Below are positions 1 to 6,840 of a DNA stretch of 12,806 nt, piece after piece. Every line of letters begins with the position of its first letter. The stretch's first letter is position 1. A model generated the notes under the pieces. The model saw only the letters and a list, made by a program, of their open reading frames with translations. It searched no databases and had not been told where the DNA came from. The DNA lies in assembly GCA_004298625.1 (NCBI GenBank), contig SCSY01000088.1, forward strand, positions 1-12,806, written 5' to 3'. This DNA comes from Nitrospirota bacterium (GTDB lineage Bacteria > Nitrospirota > Thermodesulfovibrionia > Thermodesulfovibrionales > UBA1546). Position numbers and translations under genes: made by a program.

Positions 1-230
1 TGTATAACGAAGCAGTTAAAGATTTCGATAAAACAATCGAGATAAACCCCCAATATGCAACAGCCTTTTACAATCGCGGTCTTGCCTATGCATTGTCGGG
101 TTACACCGAAAAATCAATAGATGATTTTCAGAAAGCCTGTGACCTTAATTTAAAAGTTGCATGCAAAAAATTAAAATCTCTCGTTGGAGACAGGCAACCC
201 AAGCCAACGATGCCGAAGCAGGTGGAATAG
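1..230 (+). CDS. TPR-repeat protein, C-terminal end (5' truncated)
   Basis: An open frame enters from the left edge (first full codon at 3) and stops with TAG at 228-230, leaving 75 residues. They contain the end of one tetratricopeptide repeat (YNEAVKDFDKTIEINP) and a second one (ATAFYNRGLAYALSGY followed by TEKSIDDFQKACDLN), both with the usual A/G/Y/A/F/A/P spacing. A basic, proline-containing tail (KKLKSLVGDRQPKPTMPKQ) follows. TPRs are helical protein-protein interaction repeats, so a scaffold or adaptor role is likely, but the partner cannot be told. The N-terminus, any signal peptide and the repeat number lie outside the window. It converges on the tRNA gene with 11 bp between them. 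The TPR assignment is firm; the function is unknown. Confidence 0.8.
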   Translation, partial: YNEAVKDFDKTIEINPQYATAFYNRGLAYALSGYTEKSIDDFQKACDLNLKVACKKLKSLVGDRQPKPTMPKQVE

Positions 231-241
231 GCATCATTATA

Positions 242-316
242 TGGTGGGCGATGAGGGTATCGAACCCACGACCTTTCCCGTGTGAAGGGAACGCTCTCCC
301 ACTGAGCTAATCGCCC
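242..316 (-). tRNA. tRNA-Val (anticodon CAC)
   Basis: Read on the minus strand from 316, this folds as a 75-nt cloverleaf. The 7-bp acceptor stem GGGCGAT/ATCGCCC is perfect. The D arm is GCTC-AGTGGGA-GAGC. The anticodon arm is TTCCC-TTCACAC-GGGAA, giving anticodon CAC, which reads GUG valine codons. The variable loop is 5 nt and the T loop is TTCGATA. Discriminator A and an encoded CCA (242-244) complete the 3' end. The T stem (GTGGG/CCCTC) has a T-T mismatch at the second pair (50:64), which is unusual but need not abolish function. It lies downstream of pgk on the same strand, about 180 bp away, and probably has its own promoter. Confidence 0.93.
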
Positions 317-395
317 GTTTACAACCACAAACTACAAGAAAGCATGATAGAGTATCTGAGCGGTTTTATTTTGCCGATAGTCAACAACCCCTTCA

Positions 396-415
396 TCCCC
401 CTTTGCTAAGGGGGA
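396..415. repeat. C-rich/G-rich hairpin, probable dispersed intergenic repeat
   Basis: TCCCCCTT (396-403) and AAGGGGGA (408-415) form a perfect 8-bp stem with a 4-nt TGCT loop. No T-tract follows on either strand, so it does not look like an intrinsic terminator. Very similar CCCCCTT...AAGGGGG units occur as dispersed intergenic repeats in many Nitrospirota and deltaproteobacterial genomes. Whether this genome has more copies cannot be seen here. Confidence 0.5.
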
Positions 416-447
416 ATTTAAGAGGAATAAAGAGGCAAAATACCTAG

Positions 448-476
448 GAGCGCAGCGAGAATGAGCGAAGGCGCTC
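448..476. repeat. Inverted repeat downstream of pgk, possible weak terminator
   Basis: GAGCGC (448-453) pairs with GCGCTC (471-476) around a 17-nt loop that itself repeats GAG/GCGA motifs. It lies 24 bp past the pgk stop, reading on the minus strand. The stem is followed on that strand by CTAGGTATTTTGCC, a poor T-tract. It could end the DUF1015-gap-pgk transcript inefficiently, or be an unrelated repeat. Confidence 0.3.
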
Positions 477-499
477 TATCTTGCTTTCTTAACCATTAC

Positions 500-1738
500 T
501 CACTCCTCTTTTCTGTCTGTCAGCGCTGCAATGCCGGGCAGTTCTTTCCCCTCAAGCAACTGTAAAGACGCTCCGCCGCCTGTTGATATAAATGATATTG
601 AATCGGAAACCCCGGCCCTGTGAACGGCCAAGTCAGTGTCTCCGCCGCCTACTATTGTAAGAGCATACGCATCAGACACTGAACGGGCAATCGCAAAGGT
701 GCCCCTCGAAAAGGCGTCCATCTCGAATACGCCCATCGGCCCGTTCCATATTATTGTCTTTGCATCCTGAATTGCCTCTGAAAAGAGTTTGGCTGAGGCC
801 GGGCCTATGTCGAGAGCCCTCCATCCTTTAGGTATCTCCTGCGTAGTAACGAGCTTAGTCTCGGAGCCTGCCTCTATGCTCTGCGCTATTACGCTGTCGA
901 CAGGGAGATAAAACTTTACATTATTTTTTATAAGCTTTCTCCTTATCATCTCTGCGAATTCGAGCATCTCTGTCTCTACCAGAGAATCACCCACCTCATA
1001 TCCCATGGCCTTTATGAAGGTATACGCCATGCCGCCGCCCACTATAACCTTATCAACCTTATCAACGAGATTTTCGAGAACCCCTATTTTTCCTGAAACC
1101 TTTGCCCCGCCGAGTATGGCAACAAAGGGTCTGACAGGATTTTGAACCGTGCCTTTAAGATATTCTATTTCCTTCCTGAGCAGAAAACCTACTGCCGAGG
1201 GGAGTATCCTTGCAATTCCGACGGTTGAGGCATGTGCCCGGTGCGCAGCTCCGAAGGCGTCATTCACAAAATAGTCGGCAAGTTTTGCGAGCGCCTTTGC
1301 AAATTCTCCGTCATTTTTTTCTTCGCCTGGATGAAATCTGAGATTTTCAAGCAGCAGGACATCGCCTTCTTTCATCTTAGAAACAATGCTTTCGACCTGA
1401 AGGCCGATACAGTCCTGAACAAAAATGACTTCCTTGCCCAAGAGCCTCTGAAGTCTTTTTGCTACAGGCGCGAGCGTGAACCGCGGATCTACTTTTCCTT
1501 TCGGCCTTCCAAGGTGAGAAGCGAGTATAACCTTTGCTCCTTCGTCTATTGCATAGTCTATGGTAGGGAGCGTGGAGCGAATCCTGCGGTCATCGGTTAT
1601 GCTTAGATTATCATCGAGAGGCACATTAAAATCAGCGCGTATAAATACCCTTTTGCCCTTGATATTAAGCTCTTCGATAGTGAGCTTGTTCAGGATATCT
1701 TTTATGGGAGCGGGGTTGCCGTTGTTTTTTCGCGCCAT
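500..1738 (-). CDS. pgk: Phosphoglycerate kinase
   Basis: Cytosolic enzyme that interconverts 1,3-bisphosphoglycerate + ADP and 3-phosphoglycerate + ATP in glycolysis and gluconeogenesis. The 412 residues contain the whole two-lobed family pattern. The N-lobe substrate sites are RADFNVP (34-40), HLGRPKG (75-81), LENLRFHPGEE (130-140) and NDAFGAAHRAHAS (159-171). The nucleotide-binding C-lobe has GGAKVSGK (210-217), NGPMGVFE and GGGDT (364-368). No key residue is missing. The ATG at 1738 is supported by an AAGGAG SD at 1748-1753, 9 nt upstream, which overlaps the TAG of gap. This start gives about 16 residues before the usual family N-terminus (NKLTIEEL), a short polar extension. It is the last gene of the DUF1015-gap-pgk unit; no tpiA follows, a tRNA does. 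Confidence 0.98.
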   Translation of the reverse strand: MARKNNGNPAPIKDILNKLTIEELNIKGKRVFIRADFNVPLDDNLSITDDRRIRSTLPTIDYAIDEGAKVILASHLGRPKGKVDPRFTLAPVAKRLQRLLGKEVIFVQDCIGLQVESIVSKMKEGDVLLLENLRFHPGEEKNDGEFAKALAKLADYFVNDAFGAAHRAHASTVGIARILPSAVGFLLRKEIEYLKGTVQNPVRPFVAILGGAKVSGKIGVLENLVDKVDKVIVGGGMAYTFIKAMGYEVGDSLVETEMLEFAEMIRRKLIKNNVKFYLPVDSVIAQSIEAGSETKLVTTQEIPKGWRALDIGPASAKLFSEAIQDAKTIIWNGPMGVFEMDAFSRGTFAIARSVSDAYALTIVGGGDTDLAVHRAGVSDSISFISTGGGASLQLLEGKELPGIAALTDRKEE

Positions 1739-1743
1739 AGCAG

Positions 1744-2748
1744 CTAACTCCTTTTTATAAGATAGCTTATCAGATCCCGCACGCGCGTGCTGTAGCCGGT
1801 TTCATTGTCATACCACGCGATAACCTTCACCATGCGGTTTTCCAGCACCTTGGTCAATGAGGCATCCAGTATTGATGAATGCGGGTTTCCATTGAAATCT
1901 ATAGAAACGAGCTGTTCTTCTGTATACTGGAGGATGCCCTTCATAGGGCCTTCCGCCCATTTTTTCATGGCAGCGTTTACCTCTGCCTCAGACGTATCCT
2001 TGTTCAGCTCGGCAACGAGGTCTACAGCAGAGACATTCGGCGTAGTGACCCTCATTGAAAAGCCGTCGAGTTTGCCCTTTAGCTCAGGGAGCACAATACC
2101 GATGGCCTTTGCAGCTCCGGTCGTAGTAGGAATCATCGAAAGGGCGGCAGCCCTGGCCCTTCTGAAATCCTTGTGCGGAAGGTCAAGGATCCTCTGATCA
2201 TTGGTATAAGAATGAACAGTTGTCATGAGTCCCCTTATAATTCCGAATTCCTTATGCAGCACCTTTGCTATAGGAGCAAGGCAATTTGTCGTACAGGATG
2301 CATTCGAGATTATCTTGTGTTTTGAAGGGTCGAGAGTTTCTTCATTGATCCCCATGCATACCGTAACATCAGGGTCCTTTGCAGGGGCTGATATTATGAC
2401 CCATTTTGCGCCTGCGGCTAAATGTTTTGACGCAGACGCTTTGTCTGTGAACCGCCCTGTTGATTCGAGGACGATGTCAATGCCCAGCTCTTTCCATGGA
2501 AGTTTTTCAGGCTCGGTTACCGCAAGAATTTTTATCTCCCTTCCATTGACAGCTATACCACTGTCGGTAGCCTTTACATCTGCATTAAAAATCCCATGCA
2601 CTGAATCATACTTAAGAAGATGCGCAAGCGTTTTTGAATCCGTGAGGTCATTTATCGCGACGACCTCAAAGTCTTTATAACCGGTGCTTTGCCTTAAAAA
2701 AACCCTTCCAATCCTGCCGAAACCATTGATTGCTACCTTGACTGACAT
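1744..2748 (-). CDS. gap: Glyceraldehyde-3-phosphate dehydrogenase, type I, NAD-type
   Basis: Oxidises glyceraldehyde 3-phosphate with phosphate to 1,3-bisphosphoglycerate, the substrate of the next gene's product; it can run in reverse. The 334 residues match the family length. The Rossmann fold opens with INGFGRIGR (7-15). Asp34 in INDLTD and Leu190-Pro191 point to NAD rather than NADP. The catalytic motif is SNASCTTNC (148-156) with Cys152 as nucleophile, and His179 in HSYTNDQ is the general base. The C-terminal WYDNETGYS motif is present. The ATG at 2748 has an AAGGAGG SD at 2753-2759 that overlaps the TAA of the DUF1015 gene. Only 5 nt separate it from pgk. The cofactor call is inference from family rules. 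Confidence 0.98.
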   Translation of the reverse strand: MSVKVAINGFGRIGRVFLRQSTGYKDFEVVAINDLTDSKTLAHLLKYDSVHGIFNADVKATDSGIAVNGREIKILAVTEPEKLPWKELGIDIVLESTGRFTDKASASKHLAAGAKWVIISAPAKDPDVTVCMGINEETLDPSKHKIISNASCTTNCLAPIAKVLHKEFGIIRGLMTTVHSYTNDQRILDLPHKDFRRARAAALSMIPTTTGAAKAIGIVLPELKGKLDGFSMRVTTPNVSAVDLVAELNKDTSEAEVNAAMKKWAEGPMKGILQYTEEQLVSIDFNGNPHSSILDASLTKVLENRMVKVIAWYDNETGYSTRVRDLISYLIKRS

Positions 2749-2757
2749 AATGCCTCC

Positions 2758-4011
2758 TTAATCCCTGAATTTATAAATAACCAATCCCGTTAAAAGCTTA
2801 GGATAAAAATATGTGGACTTCGGCGGCATCCTGACAGATGACAGTGCAACCCTTTCGACATCCTCAACCCTTGTAGGATTAAGAAAAAATGCAGCGTCAT
2901 AAAGCCCCTTATTTACTCTGTCCACAGTTTCTTTTATATCCATCTCATATTCTATATGGCTGACCTTGAACAGTTTCTTAAATATTAGTTCATGAAGTAT
3001 AGTAACATCAAGCCCTCTTAAGGCGGGATGCACATCCTCAAGGCCGTCTTTTTTATATTGTAAGATATATTGCCTGTGATTGCCATGCTGAAAAAAACCG
3101 ATGGCATGCTTATGCCTGGATATAGCGTCTTCCATTTTTTCAGCCGATGGAAGCTCTTTTATCTCAAACCATTCGGATAAAATATTTATAGGATTTTCAG
3201 GCATGTCTTTTACAAGCCTGTGGGCCGGCAATATCGTCAGTCCCTCATCCGATATATTTGCAAGAAACATGAGGACATAATCCCAGGGTTGTGCCGAAGG
3301 CTGAGAGCCGACCGCCGAGAGCTTGTTCATTTCTTTCTGGAATTCAAGCGCTGTCTCATACCTGTGGTGGCCGTCGGCAATAAAGACCGCCCTGTTCTTA
3401 AGGTCGTTTTTTATAGCCTCTATATCTTTTTTATCTTCTATAGTCCAGAGCCTGTGGATTGAGCCTGCCGAATCTTTTGCCTCAATATAGGGCTTTCCCT
3501 TGTTTATCGTTTTTTCTATCGCCTCTGACGCCTCTTTCTCAGGACTGTTGTAAAGTGAAAAGATAGGGCTTATATTTGCATTGCAGGATCTCATAAGATT
3601 CAACCTGTCGGCCTTTGGTTTGGAGTGTGTGCACTCATGAGGATGTATATTGCCCTTGCCGAGCTCTTCGAGCCTGACAAGACCAAAGAAGCCCTTAAGT
3701 TTTTTCAGTTGCCCCTTGATTTTATATTCTATCTCGTGGGCATAAAATGCGGGGTTCTTGCTCCTGATTAATATCCCGTGTTTCAGCCACGAGTTAAAAA
3801 ATTCAGAAGCCCTTTTATATTTATTCTCTGATTCATTATCGCCCTCAAGTTCCTTGCCGAAATCAATCCTGACGATGTTGTATGGGCTTTTGTTGTAAAG
3901 CGCTTCCTTGTATTCGGGCGTAATAATATCGTAAGGAGGGGCCACGACATCCTCCCCCGGGACTTCGGACACATTGTAGAGAATTCCTTTGAAAGGAATA
4001 ATTTCAGCCAT
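2758..4011 (-). CDS. DUF1015 family protein (function not established)
   Basis: 417 residues matching the DUF1015 (PF06245) pattern. The N-terminus is PFKGILYN, followed by VVAPPYDII (22-30), FYAHE (89-93) and a conserved central stretch HPHECTHSKPKADRLNLMRS (123-142) continuing to SPIFSLY. Then come FIADGHHRYETALEF (210-224) and LTILPAHR (258-265). There is no signal peptide or membrane segment, so it should be cytosolic. The DGHHR element resembles the motif of ParB/Srx-fold proteins, which include free-serine kinases such as SerK and SbnI; any such activity here is inference only. It is first in the unit with gap and pgk, whose product 3-phosphoglycerate feeds serine synthesis. The start codon lacks a clear SD. 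A low-complexity stretch, LSAVGSQPSAQP (231-242), sits in a variable part of the family. Confidence 0.88.
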   Translation of the reverse strand: MAEIIPFKGILYNVSEVPGEDVVAPPYDIITPEYKEALYNKSPYNIVRIDFGKELEGDNESENKYKRASEFFNSWLKHGILIRSKNPAFYAHEIEYKIKGQLKKLKGFFGLVRLEELGKGNIHPHECTHSKPKADRLNLMRSCNANISPIFSLYNSPEKEASEAIEKTINKGKPYIEAKDSAGSIHRLWTIEDKKDIEAIKNDLKNRAVFIADGHHRYETALEFQKEMNKLSAVGSQPSAQPWDYVLMFLANISDEGLTILPAHRLVKDMPENPINILSEWFEIKELPSAEKMEDAISRHKHAIGFFQHGNHRQYILQYKKDGLEDVHPALRGLDVTILHELIFKKLFKVSHIEYEMDIKETVDRVNKGLYDAAFFLNPTRVEDVERVALSSVRMPPKSTYFYPKLLTGLVIYKFRD

Positions 4012-4050
4012 ATATGCGTTTCTATGTGGAAAAAATAAAAAAGACTAAAT

Positions 4051-4059
4051 ATCATAGCA
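4051..4059 (-). promoter_or_regulatory. Possible extended -10 promoter of the DUF1015-gap-pgk unit
   Basis: On the minus strand TGCTATGAT is an extended -10 element (TGnTATGAT). It lies about 40 nt from the DUF1015 ATG and would start transcription near 4044. No convincing -35 hexamer is seen at the right distance. The only other place for a promoter is the same 154-bp divergent spacer. Confidence 0.4.
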
Positions 4060-4116
4060 CAGGATATTATTGAATTGCCATATTCTCCTCTGCCCGCATC
4101 CACAATCCAGCGAAAC

Positions 4117-4146
4117 TTGACTTTATTTCTATCAAAAGATTATACT
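4117..4146 (+). promoter_or_regulatory. Sigma70-like promoter of rpmH-yidD-yidC
   Basis: TTGACT (4117-4122) and TATACT (4141-4146) are separated by 18 bp, a near-consensus pair. Transcription would start near 4153, leaving a leader of about a dozen bases. The GGAG SD at 4155-4158 lies inside it, ahead of the rpmH ATG at 4166. A strong promoter is expected for a ribosomal protein gene. Confidence 0.65.
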
Positions 4147-4165
4147 TTCCTTTCGGAGAAAGACT

Positions 4166-4306
4166 ATGGGAACATATACTACATACAATCCTCACAAGAA
4201 AAAAAGGAAACGCACGCACGGCTTCCTTGAGCGCATGAGCACCAAGGGAGGACAGAAAACTCTTCAGAGGAGAAGGGCTAAGGGCAGGAAAAAATTAAGC
4301 GTGTGA
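4166..4306 (+). CDS. rpmH: 50S ribosomal protein L34 (bL34)
   Basis: A 46-residue, very basic protein of the large ribosomal subunit, at the family's usual length. It starts MGTYTTYNPHKKKRKRTHGF and ends with an Arg/Lys-rich stretch (LQRRRAKGRKKLSV). The core HGFLERMSTKGGQKTLQRRR matches the universal L34 HGFRxRMxTxxGRxVLxxRR pattern, with Leu and Gln replacing two arginines. The ATG at 4166 follows GGAG (4155-4158) by 7 nt. It heads the rpmH-yidD-yidC group; rnpA, which normally comes next, is missing. Confidence 0.96.
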   Translation: MGTYTTYNPHKKKRKRTHGFLERMSTKGGQKTLQRRRAKGRKKLSV

Positions 4307-4354
4307 TGTGCGAGCGCTTGTTGTGAGACCCGCTCTGATGCAGACACAAAAAAC

Positions 4355-4369
4355 TTAAGAGCCTCTTAA
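4355..4369. repeat. Small inverted repeat between rpmH and yidD
   Basis: TTAAGAG (4355-4361) and CTCTTAA (4363-4369) are exact inverse complements around one base. The repeat lies in the 113-bp rpmH-yidD spacer where rnpA would normally be. No T-tract follows, so a terminator is unlikely. It could form a small hairpin that attenuates or processes the transcript. Confidence 0.3.
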
Positions 4370-4419
4370 CAGCGCGCAGCGGCTTAATGCCTTCTGGATA
4401 AAAACACAGGCCGGGTGAA

Positions 4420-4632
4420 ATGATAAAAAAGATATTGACAACGGGCTTGAAAGCTTATAAATATCTGCTCTCGCCTTTAATGCCTGCTGCCTGCAGGTTC
4501 ACTCCTACATGTTCTGAATATTCGGCGGAGGCAATAGAGAAATATGGCGCAATGAAAGGCATTTATCTGTCTGTAAGAAGGATTTTAAGGTGTCATCCGT
4601 TCCATTCCGGCGGATATGACCCGGTGAGATAA
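4420..4632 (+). CDS. yidD: Membrane protein insertion efficiency factor YidD
   Basis: A 70-residue protein of the YidD family (PF01809), a small inner-membrane-associated factor linked to YidC-dependent insertion. The family signature is complete: an amphipathic N-terminus (IKKILTTGLKAYKYLLSPL), then CRFTPTCSEY with Cys25 and Cys31, and RCHPFHSGGYDPVR (57-70) with Cys58. It ends right after DPV, the short form of the family. The upstream GGGTGA is a weak SD. The yidC start lies 14 nt beyond its stop, so the two are probably cotranscribed. Confidence 0.95.
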   Translation: MIKKILTTGLKAYKYLLSPLMPAACRFTPTCSEYSAEAIEKYGAMKGIYLSVRRILRCHPFHSGGYDPVR

Positions 4633-4646
4633 GTGAGAAAAGAATA

Positions 4647-6179
4647 ATGGAAATGGACAAAAGAACACTTATTGCTATAGTGCTTTCGATAGCCATTCTT
4701 GTTGGCTACCAGTATTTTTTTGTAAAACCCGTGCCGCAAAAGCCGGTAACTGAGCAGACAAAGACAGCACAGCAAGAAGAGAAAAAGCAGGAGGCCGTAA
4801 AACCGGTTTCCGTGCCTGCGGCTGCCGCGCCTTCAGGGGAAAAAGAGATAAAGGTTGAGACAGACCTGTATTCTGCGACACTCTCGTCGGCCGGCGGGAC
4901 AATAAAAAAATGGGAACTGAAAAAATATAAGGACAAAGACGGGTTGGCGGTGACTCTCCAGAAGGGGCAGAGCATCATCCCGCCGCTTTCAATCGGCTCC
5001 CGGAATAATTTCGATCTTCCGGCTGTGAATCTCAGAGTTTCTGGAAAAGATATAAATCTCGATAAGAATACAAATGCAGGCTCTGTTGTTTTTGAGTATG
5101 CAACTCCCGAATATTCAATAAGAAGGACTTATACCTTTTATCATGACAGTTATAAGTTCGACCTTAAAGATGAGATTGCGGGTTTTCCCGAGTATTGGAT
5201 AACTGTCGGGGCTGATTTCGGAATCCATGACAGGAAAGACGAATCAGCGCATCTGGGGCCTGTGATACTGAAAGATGCAGACAGGATAGAGTTAAATGCA
5301 AAAAAGCTGAAAGAGGGCAAGAGCTATCAGGGCGGGCTGAAATGGATTGCGCAGGAAGACAAATATTTTTTTGCGGCTGTTGTGCCTGTGACCCCGATTG
5401 ACGAGGCAAAGGCATGGAAGGTTCAGGAGGCATCTATTGTTGCATTTAAGGGGAAGTCCGGCGTCAATAATTTTATTGTTTATGCCGGGCCGAAAGAGCA
5501 TGATAAACTCAAGGAACTGAATCTCGGGCTCGAGCATATTATTGATTTCGGTTTCTTTTCCATCATATCAAGACCTTTGTTCTGGCTCCTGAAAAAATTC
5601 TATGCAGTTGCCGGCAATTACGGATGGGCCATAATCCTGCTCACCATAGTTACGAGAATCCCCTTTATCCCGTTGATAAATAAAAGCCAGCAGTCCATGA
5701 AGAAGATGCAAGACATACAGCCGAAGATGAACGAGCTGAGGGAAAAATATAAAAAAGATCCTCAGAAGATGCAGAAAGAGACGATGGAGCTTTACAAGAA
5801 ATATAAAGTAAATCCATTGGGCGGCTGTCTTCCGATGCTCCTTCAGATCCCTGTATTCTTTGCGCTTTACAAGATCCTTTCGATCGCTATTGAATTAAGG
5901 GGCGCGCCGTTCATGCTCTGGGTAACAGACCTTTCGGCTAAAGACCCGTATTATGTCCTCCCGATCGTTATGGGGATAACAATGGTCATCCAGCAGAAGA
6001 TGACTCCTTCAACCGCAGACCCGAAACAGCAAAAGATAATGATGTTCATGCCTGTTATCTTCACGTTCATGTTTCTGAACTTTGCCTCGGGCCTTGTGCT
6101 TTACTGGCTCATAAACAACATTTTCGGTATCATCCAGCAGTTCTACGTGAATAGAAAAATAGCAAAAGAAACAGCCTAA
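4647..6179 (+). CDS. yidC: Membrane protein insertase YidC (Oxa1/Alb3 family)
   Basis: Inserts and folds inner-membrane proteins, alone or with SecYEG. The 510 residues have the Gram-negative layout. An uncleaved N-terminal helix (about 6-26) is followed by a Pro/Ala/Lys/Glu-rich linker (about 27-70) and a large periplasmic beta-sandwich domain to about residue 300. The conserved five-helix insertase core follows. Arg337 in TIVTRIPFIPL corresponds to the groove arginine essential in several YidC proteins. The cytoplasmic hairpin (SMKKMQDIQPKMNELREKYK) and the NPLGGCLPMLLQIPVF helix are intact. The C-tail after the last helix is short and basic (NRKIAKETA). ATG 4647 was taken; Met3 (4653) is an equally possible start. 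It converges on gspJ with 22 bp between stops and no visible terminator. Confidence 0.97.
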   Translation: MEMDKRTLIAIVLSIAILVGYQYFFVKPVPQKPVTEQTKTAQQEEKKQEAVKPVSVPAAAAPSGEKEIKVETDLYSATLSSAGGTIKKWELKKYKDKDGLAVTLQKGQSIIPPLSIGSRNNFDLPAVNLRVSGKDINLDKNTNAGSVVFEYATPEYSIRRTYTFYHDSYKFDLKDEIAGFPEYWITVGADFGIHDRKDESAHLGPVILKDADRIELNAKKLKEGKSYQGGLKWIAQEDKYFFAAVVPVTPIDEAKAWKVQEASIVAFKGKSGVNNFIVYAGPKEHDKLKELNLGLEHIIDFGFFSIISRPLFWLLKKFYAVAGNYGWAIILLTIVTRIPFIPLINKSQQSMKKMQDIQPKMNELREKYKKDPQKMQKETMELYKKYKVNPLGGCLPMLLQIPVFFALYKILSIAIELRGAPFMLWVTDLSAKDPYYVLPIVMGITMVIQQKMTPSTADPKQQKIMMFMPVIFTFMFLNFASGLVLYWLINNIFGIIQQFYVNRKIAKETA

Positions 6180-6201
6180 CTCCGGAACTAACAGCAGATA
6201 T

Positions 6202-6840
6202 TTAGTAACCCGCAGGCAGTCTTACAATAAACTCAGGCACTTTGAATTTTACGCCGTCATGCGTGAATTCCATCTTAACCCTTACGGCAGCAGGGAGATA
6301 ATCTTTATCCGTCGGATCCCATTCAGATACCCACTCTTCTTTTTTCTCTTTTTTATTTACATCGAGATATTCGAATTCGAGCCTGTCTACAGAAGGGTCA
6401 AGAAGATATACCTTTCCCCCGCTGTCATCAAACACATCCTCCAGAAAATAAATTTTCTCCCTGATCTTCAGGCCTTCAAAATCAGAAAATATCTGAACCC
6501 ATTTCATCCCGGCCCTGTCTTCCGGTTCCTCAGAATATGAATCAATGCTGGTTGTAACAAATCCCGCGCTGCCTGATTTGCCTGAAAAATAAAGGACCTT
6601 GCCCTCGGTCCTGGCAATTATATAAGGATACGCCCCTCTCAAAAGCCATGTCAGCCTGTCGTTGAGGATTCTCATCTTTTGAGAAATCTCTTCTCTCCAC
6701 ATCCCTTTTTCCTGTGAGCGATATCCGAGCCTCATAGCAGCCAGGAGTATTGCAACTATAACTGCTGAAAGGGTTATCGCCATGATAACCTCGATCAGGG
6801 TGAACCCCGGGGCGAGCCCCTTGTCATTCTTCAGTTTCAT
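6202..6840 (-). CDS. gspJ: Type II secretion minor pseudopilin GspJ
   Basis: 212 residues with a class III (prepilin) signal: a basic leader MKLKNDKGLAPG, then cleavage before Phe13 of FTLIEVIMAITL, with Glu at +5. A membrane helix runs to about residue 38. The globular part (MWREEISQKMRILNDRLTWLLRG, then IDRLEFEYLD-type strands) fits GspJ, a minor pseudopilin in the pseudopilus tip complex with GspI, GspH and GspK. The length is typical. The start overlaps the end of gspI by 17 nt, implying coupled translation. It is the last gene of the unit and no gspK follows. The J assignment rests on size, order and C-terminal pattern. Confidence 0.85.
   Translation of the reverse strand: MKLKNDKGLAPGFTLIEVIMAITLSAVIVAILLAAMRLGYRSQEKGMWREEISQKMRILNDRLTWLLRGAYPYIIARTEGKVLYFSGKSGSAGFVTTSIDSYSEEPEDRAGMKWVQIFSDFEGLKIREKIYFLEDVFDDSGGKVYLLDPSVDRLEFEYLDVNKKEKKEEWVSEWDPTDKDYLPAAVRVKMEFTHDGVKFKVPEFIVRLPAGY

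Noticed and set aside
128..328. 66-codon minus-strand frame across the tRNA gene
   Set aside because: It reads through tRNA-Val(CAC); its LAQWESVPFTRERSWVRYPHRPP stretch is the familiar false peptide from a tRNA sequence.
396..415. Intrinsic terminator for pgk or the tRNA
   Set aside because: A strong stem, but no T-tract on either side in the required orientation.
1232..1606. 124-codon plus-strand frame inside pgk
   Set aside because: Antisense to a fully conserved pgk; no recognisable domain and no SD. The other long antisense frames in gap (1805-2197, 2225-2680) fail likewise.
3783..4103. 106-codon minus-strand frame overlapping the DUF1015 start
   Set aside because: It is the wrong frame of the DUF1015 gene plus spacer, with no family features.
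4012..4165. Replication origin next to rpmH
   Set aside because: rpmH often lies near oriC, but there is no dnaA or dnaN here and no cluster of TTATNCACA boxes; only a poor TGTGGAAAA-like match is seen.
6180..6201. Bidirectional terminator between yidC and gspJ
   Set aside because: Only a short TCCGGA palindrome is present, without stem length or T-tract.
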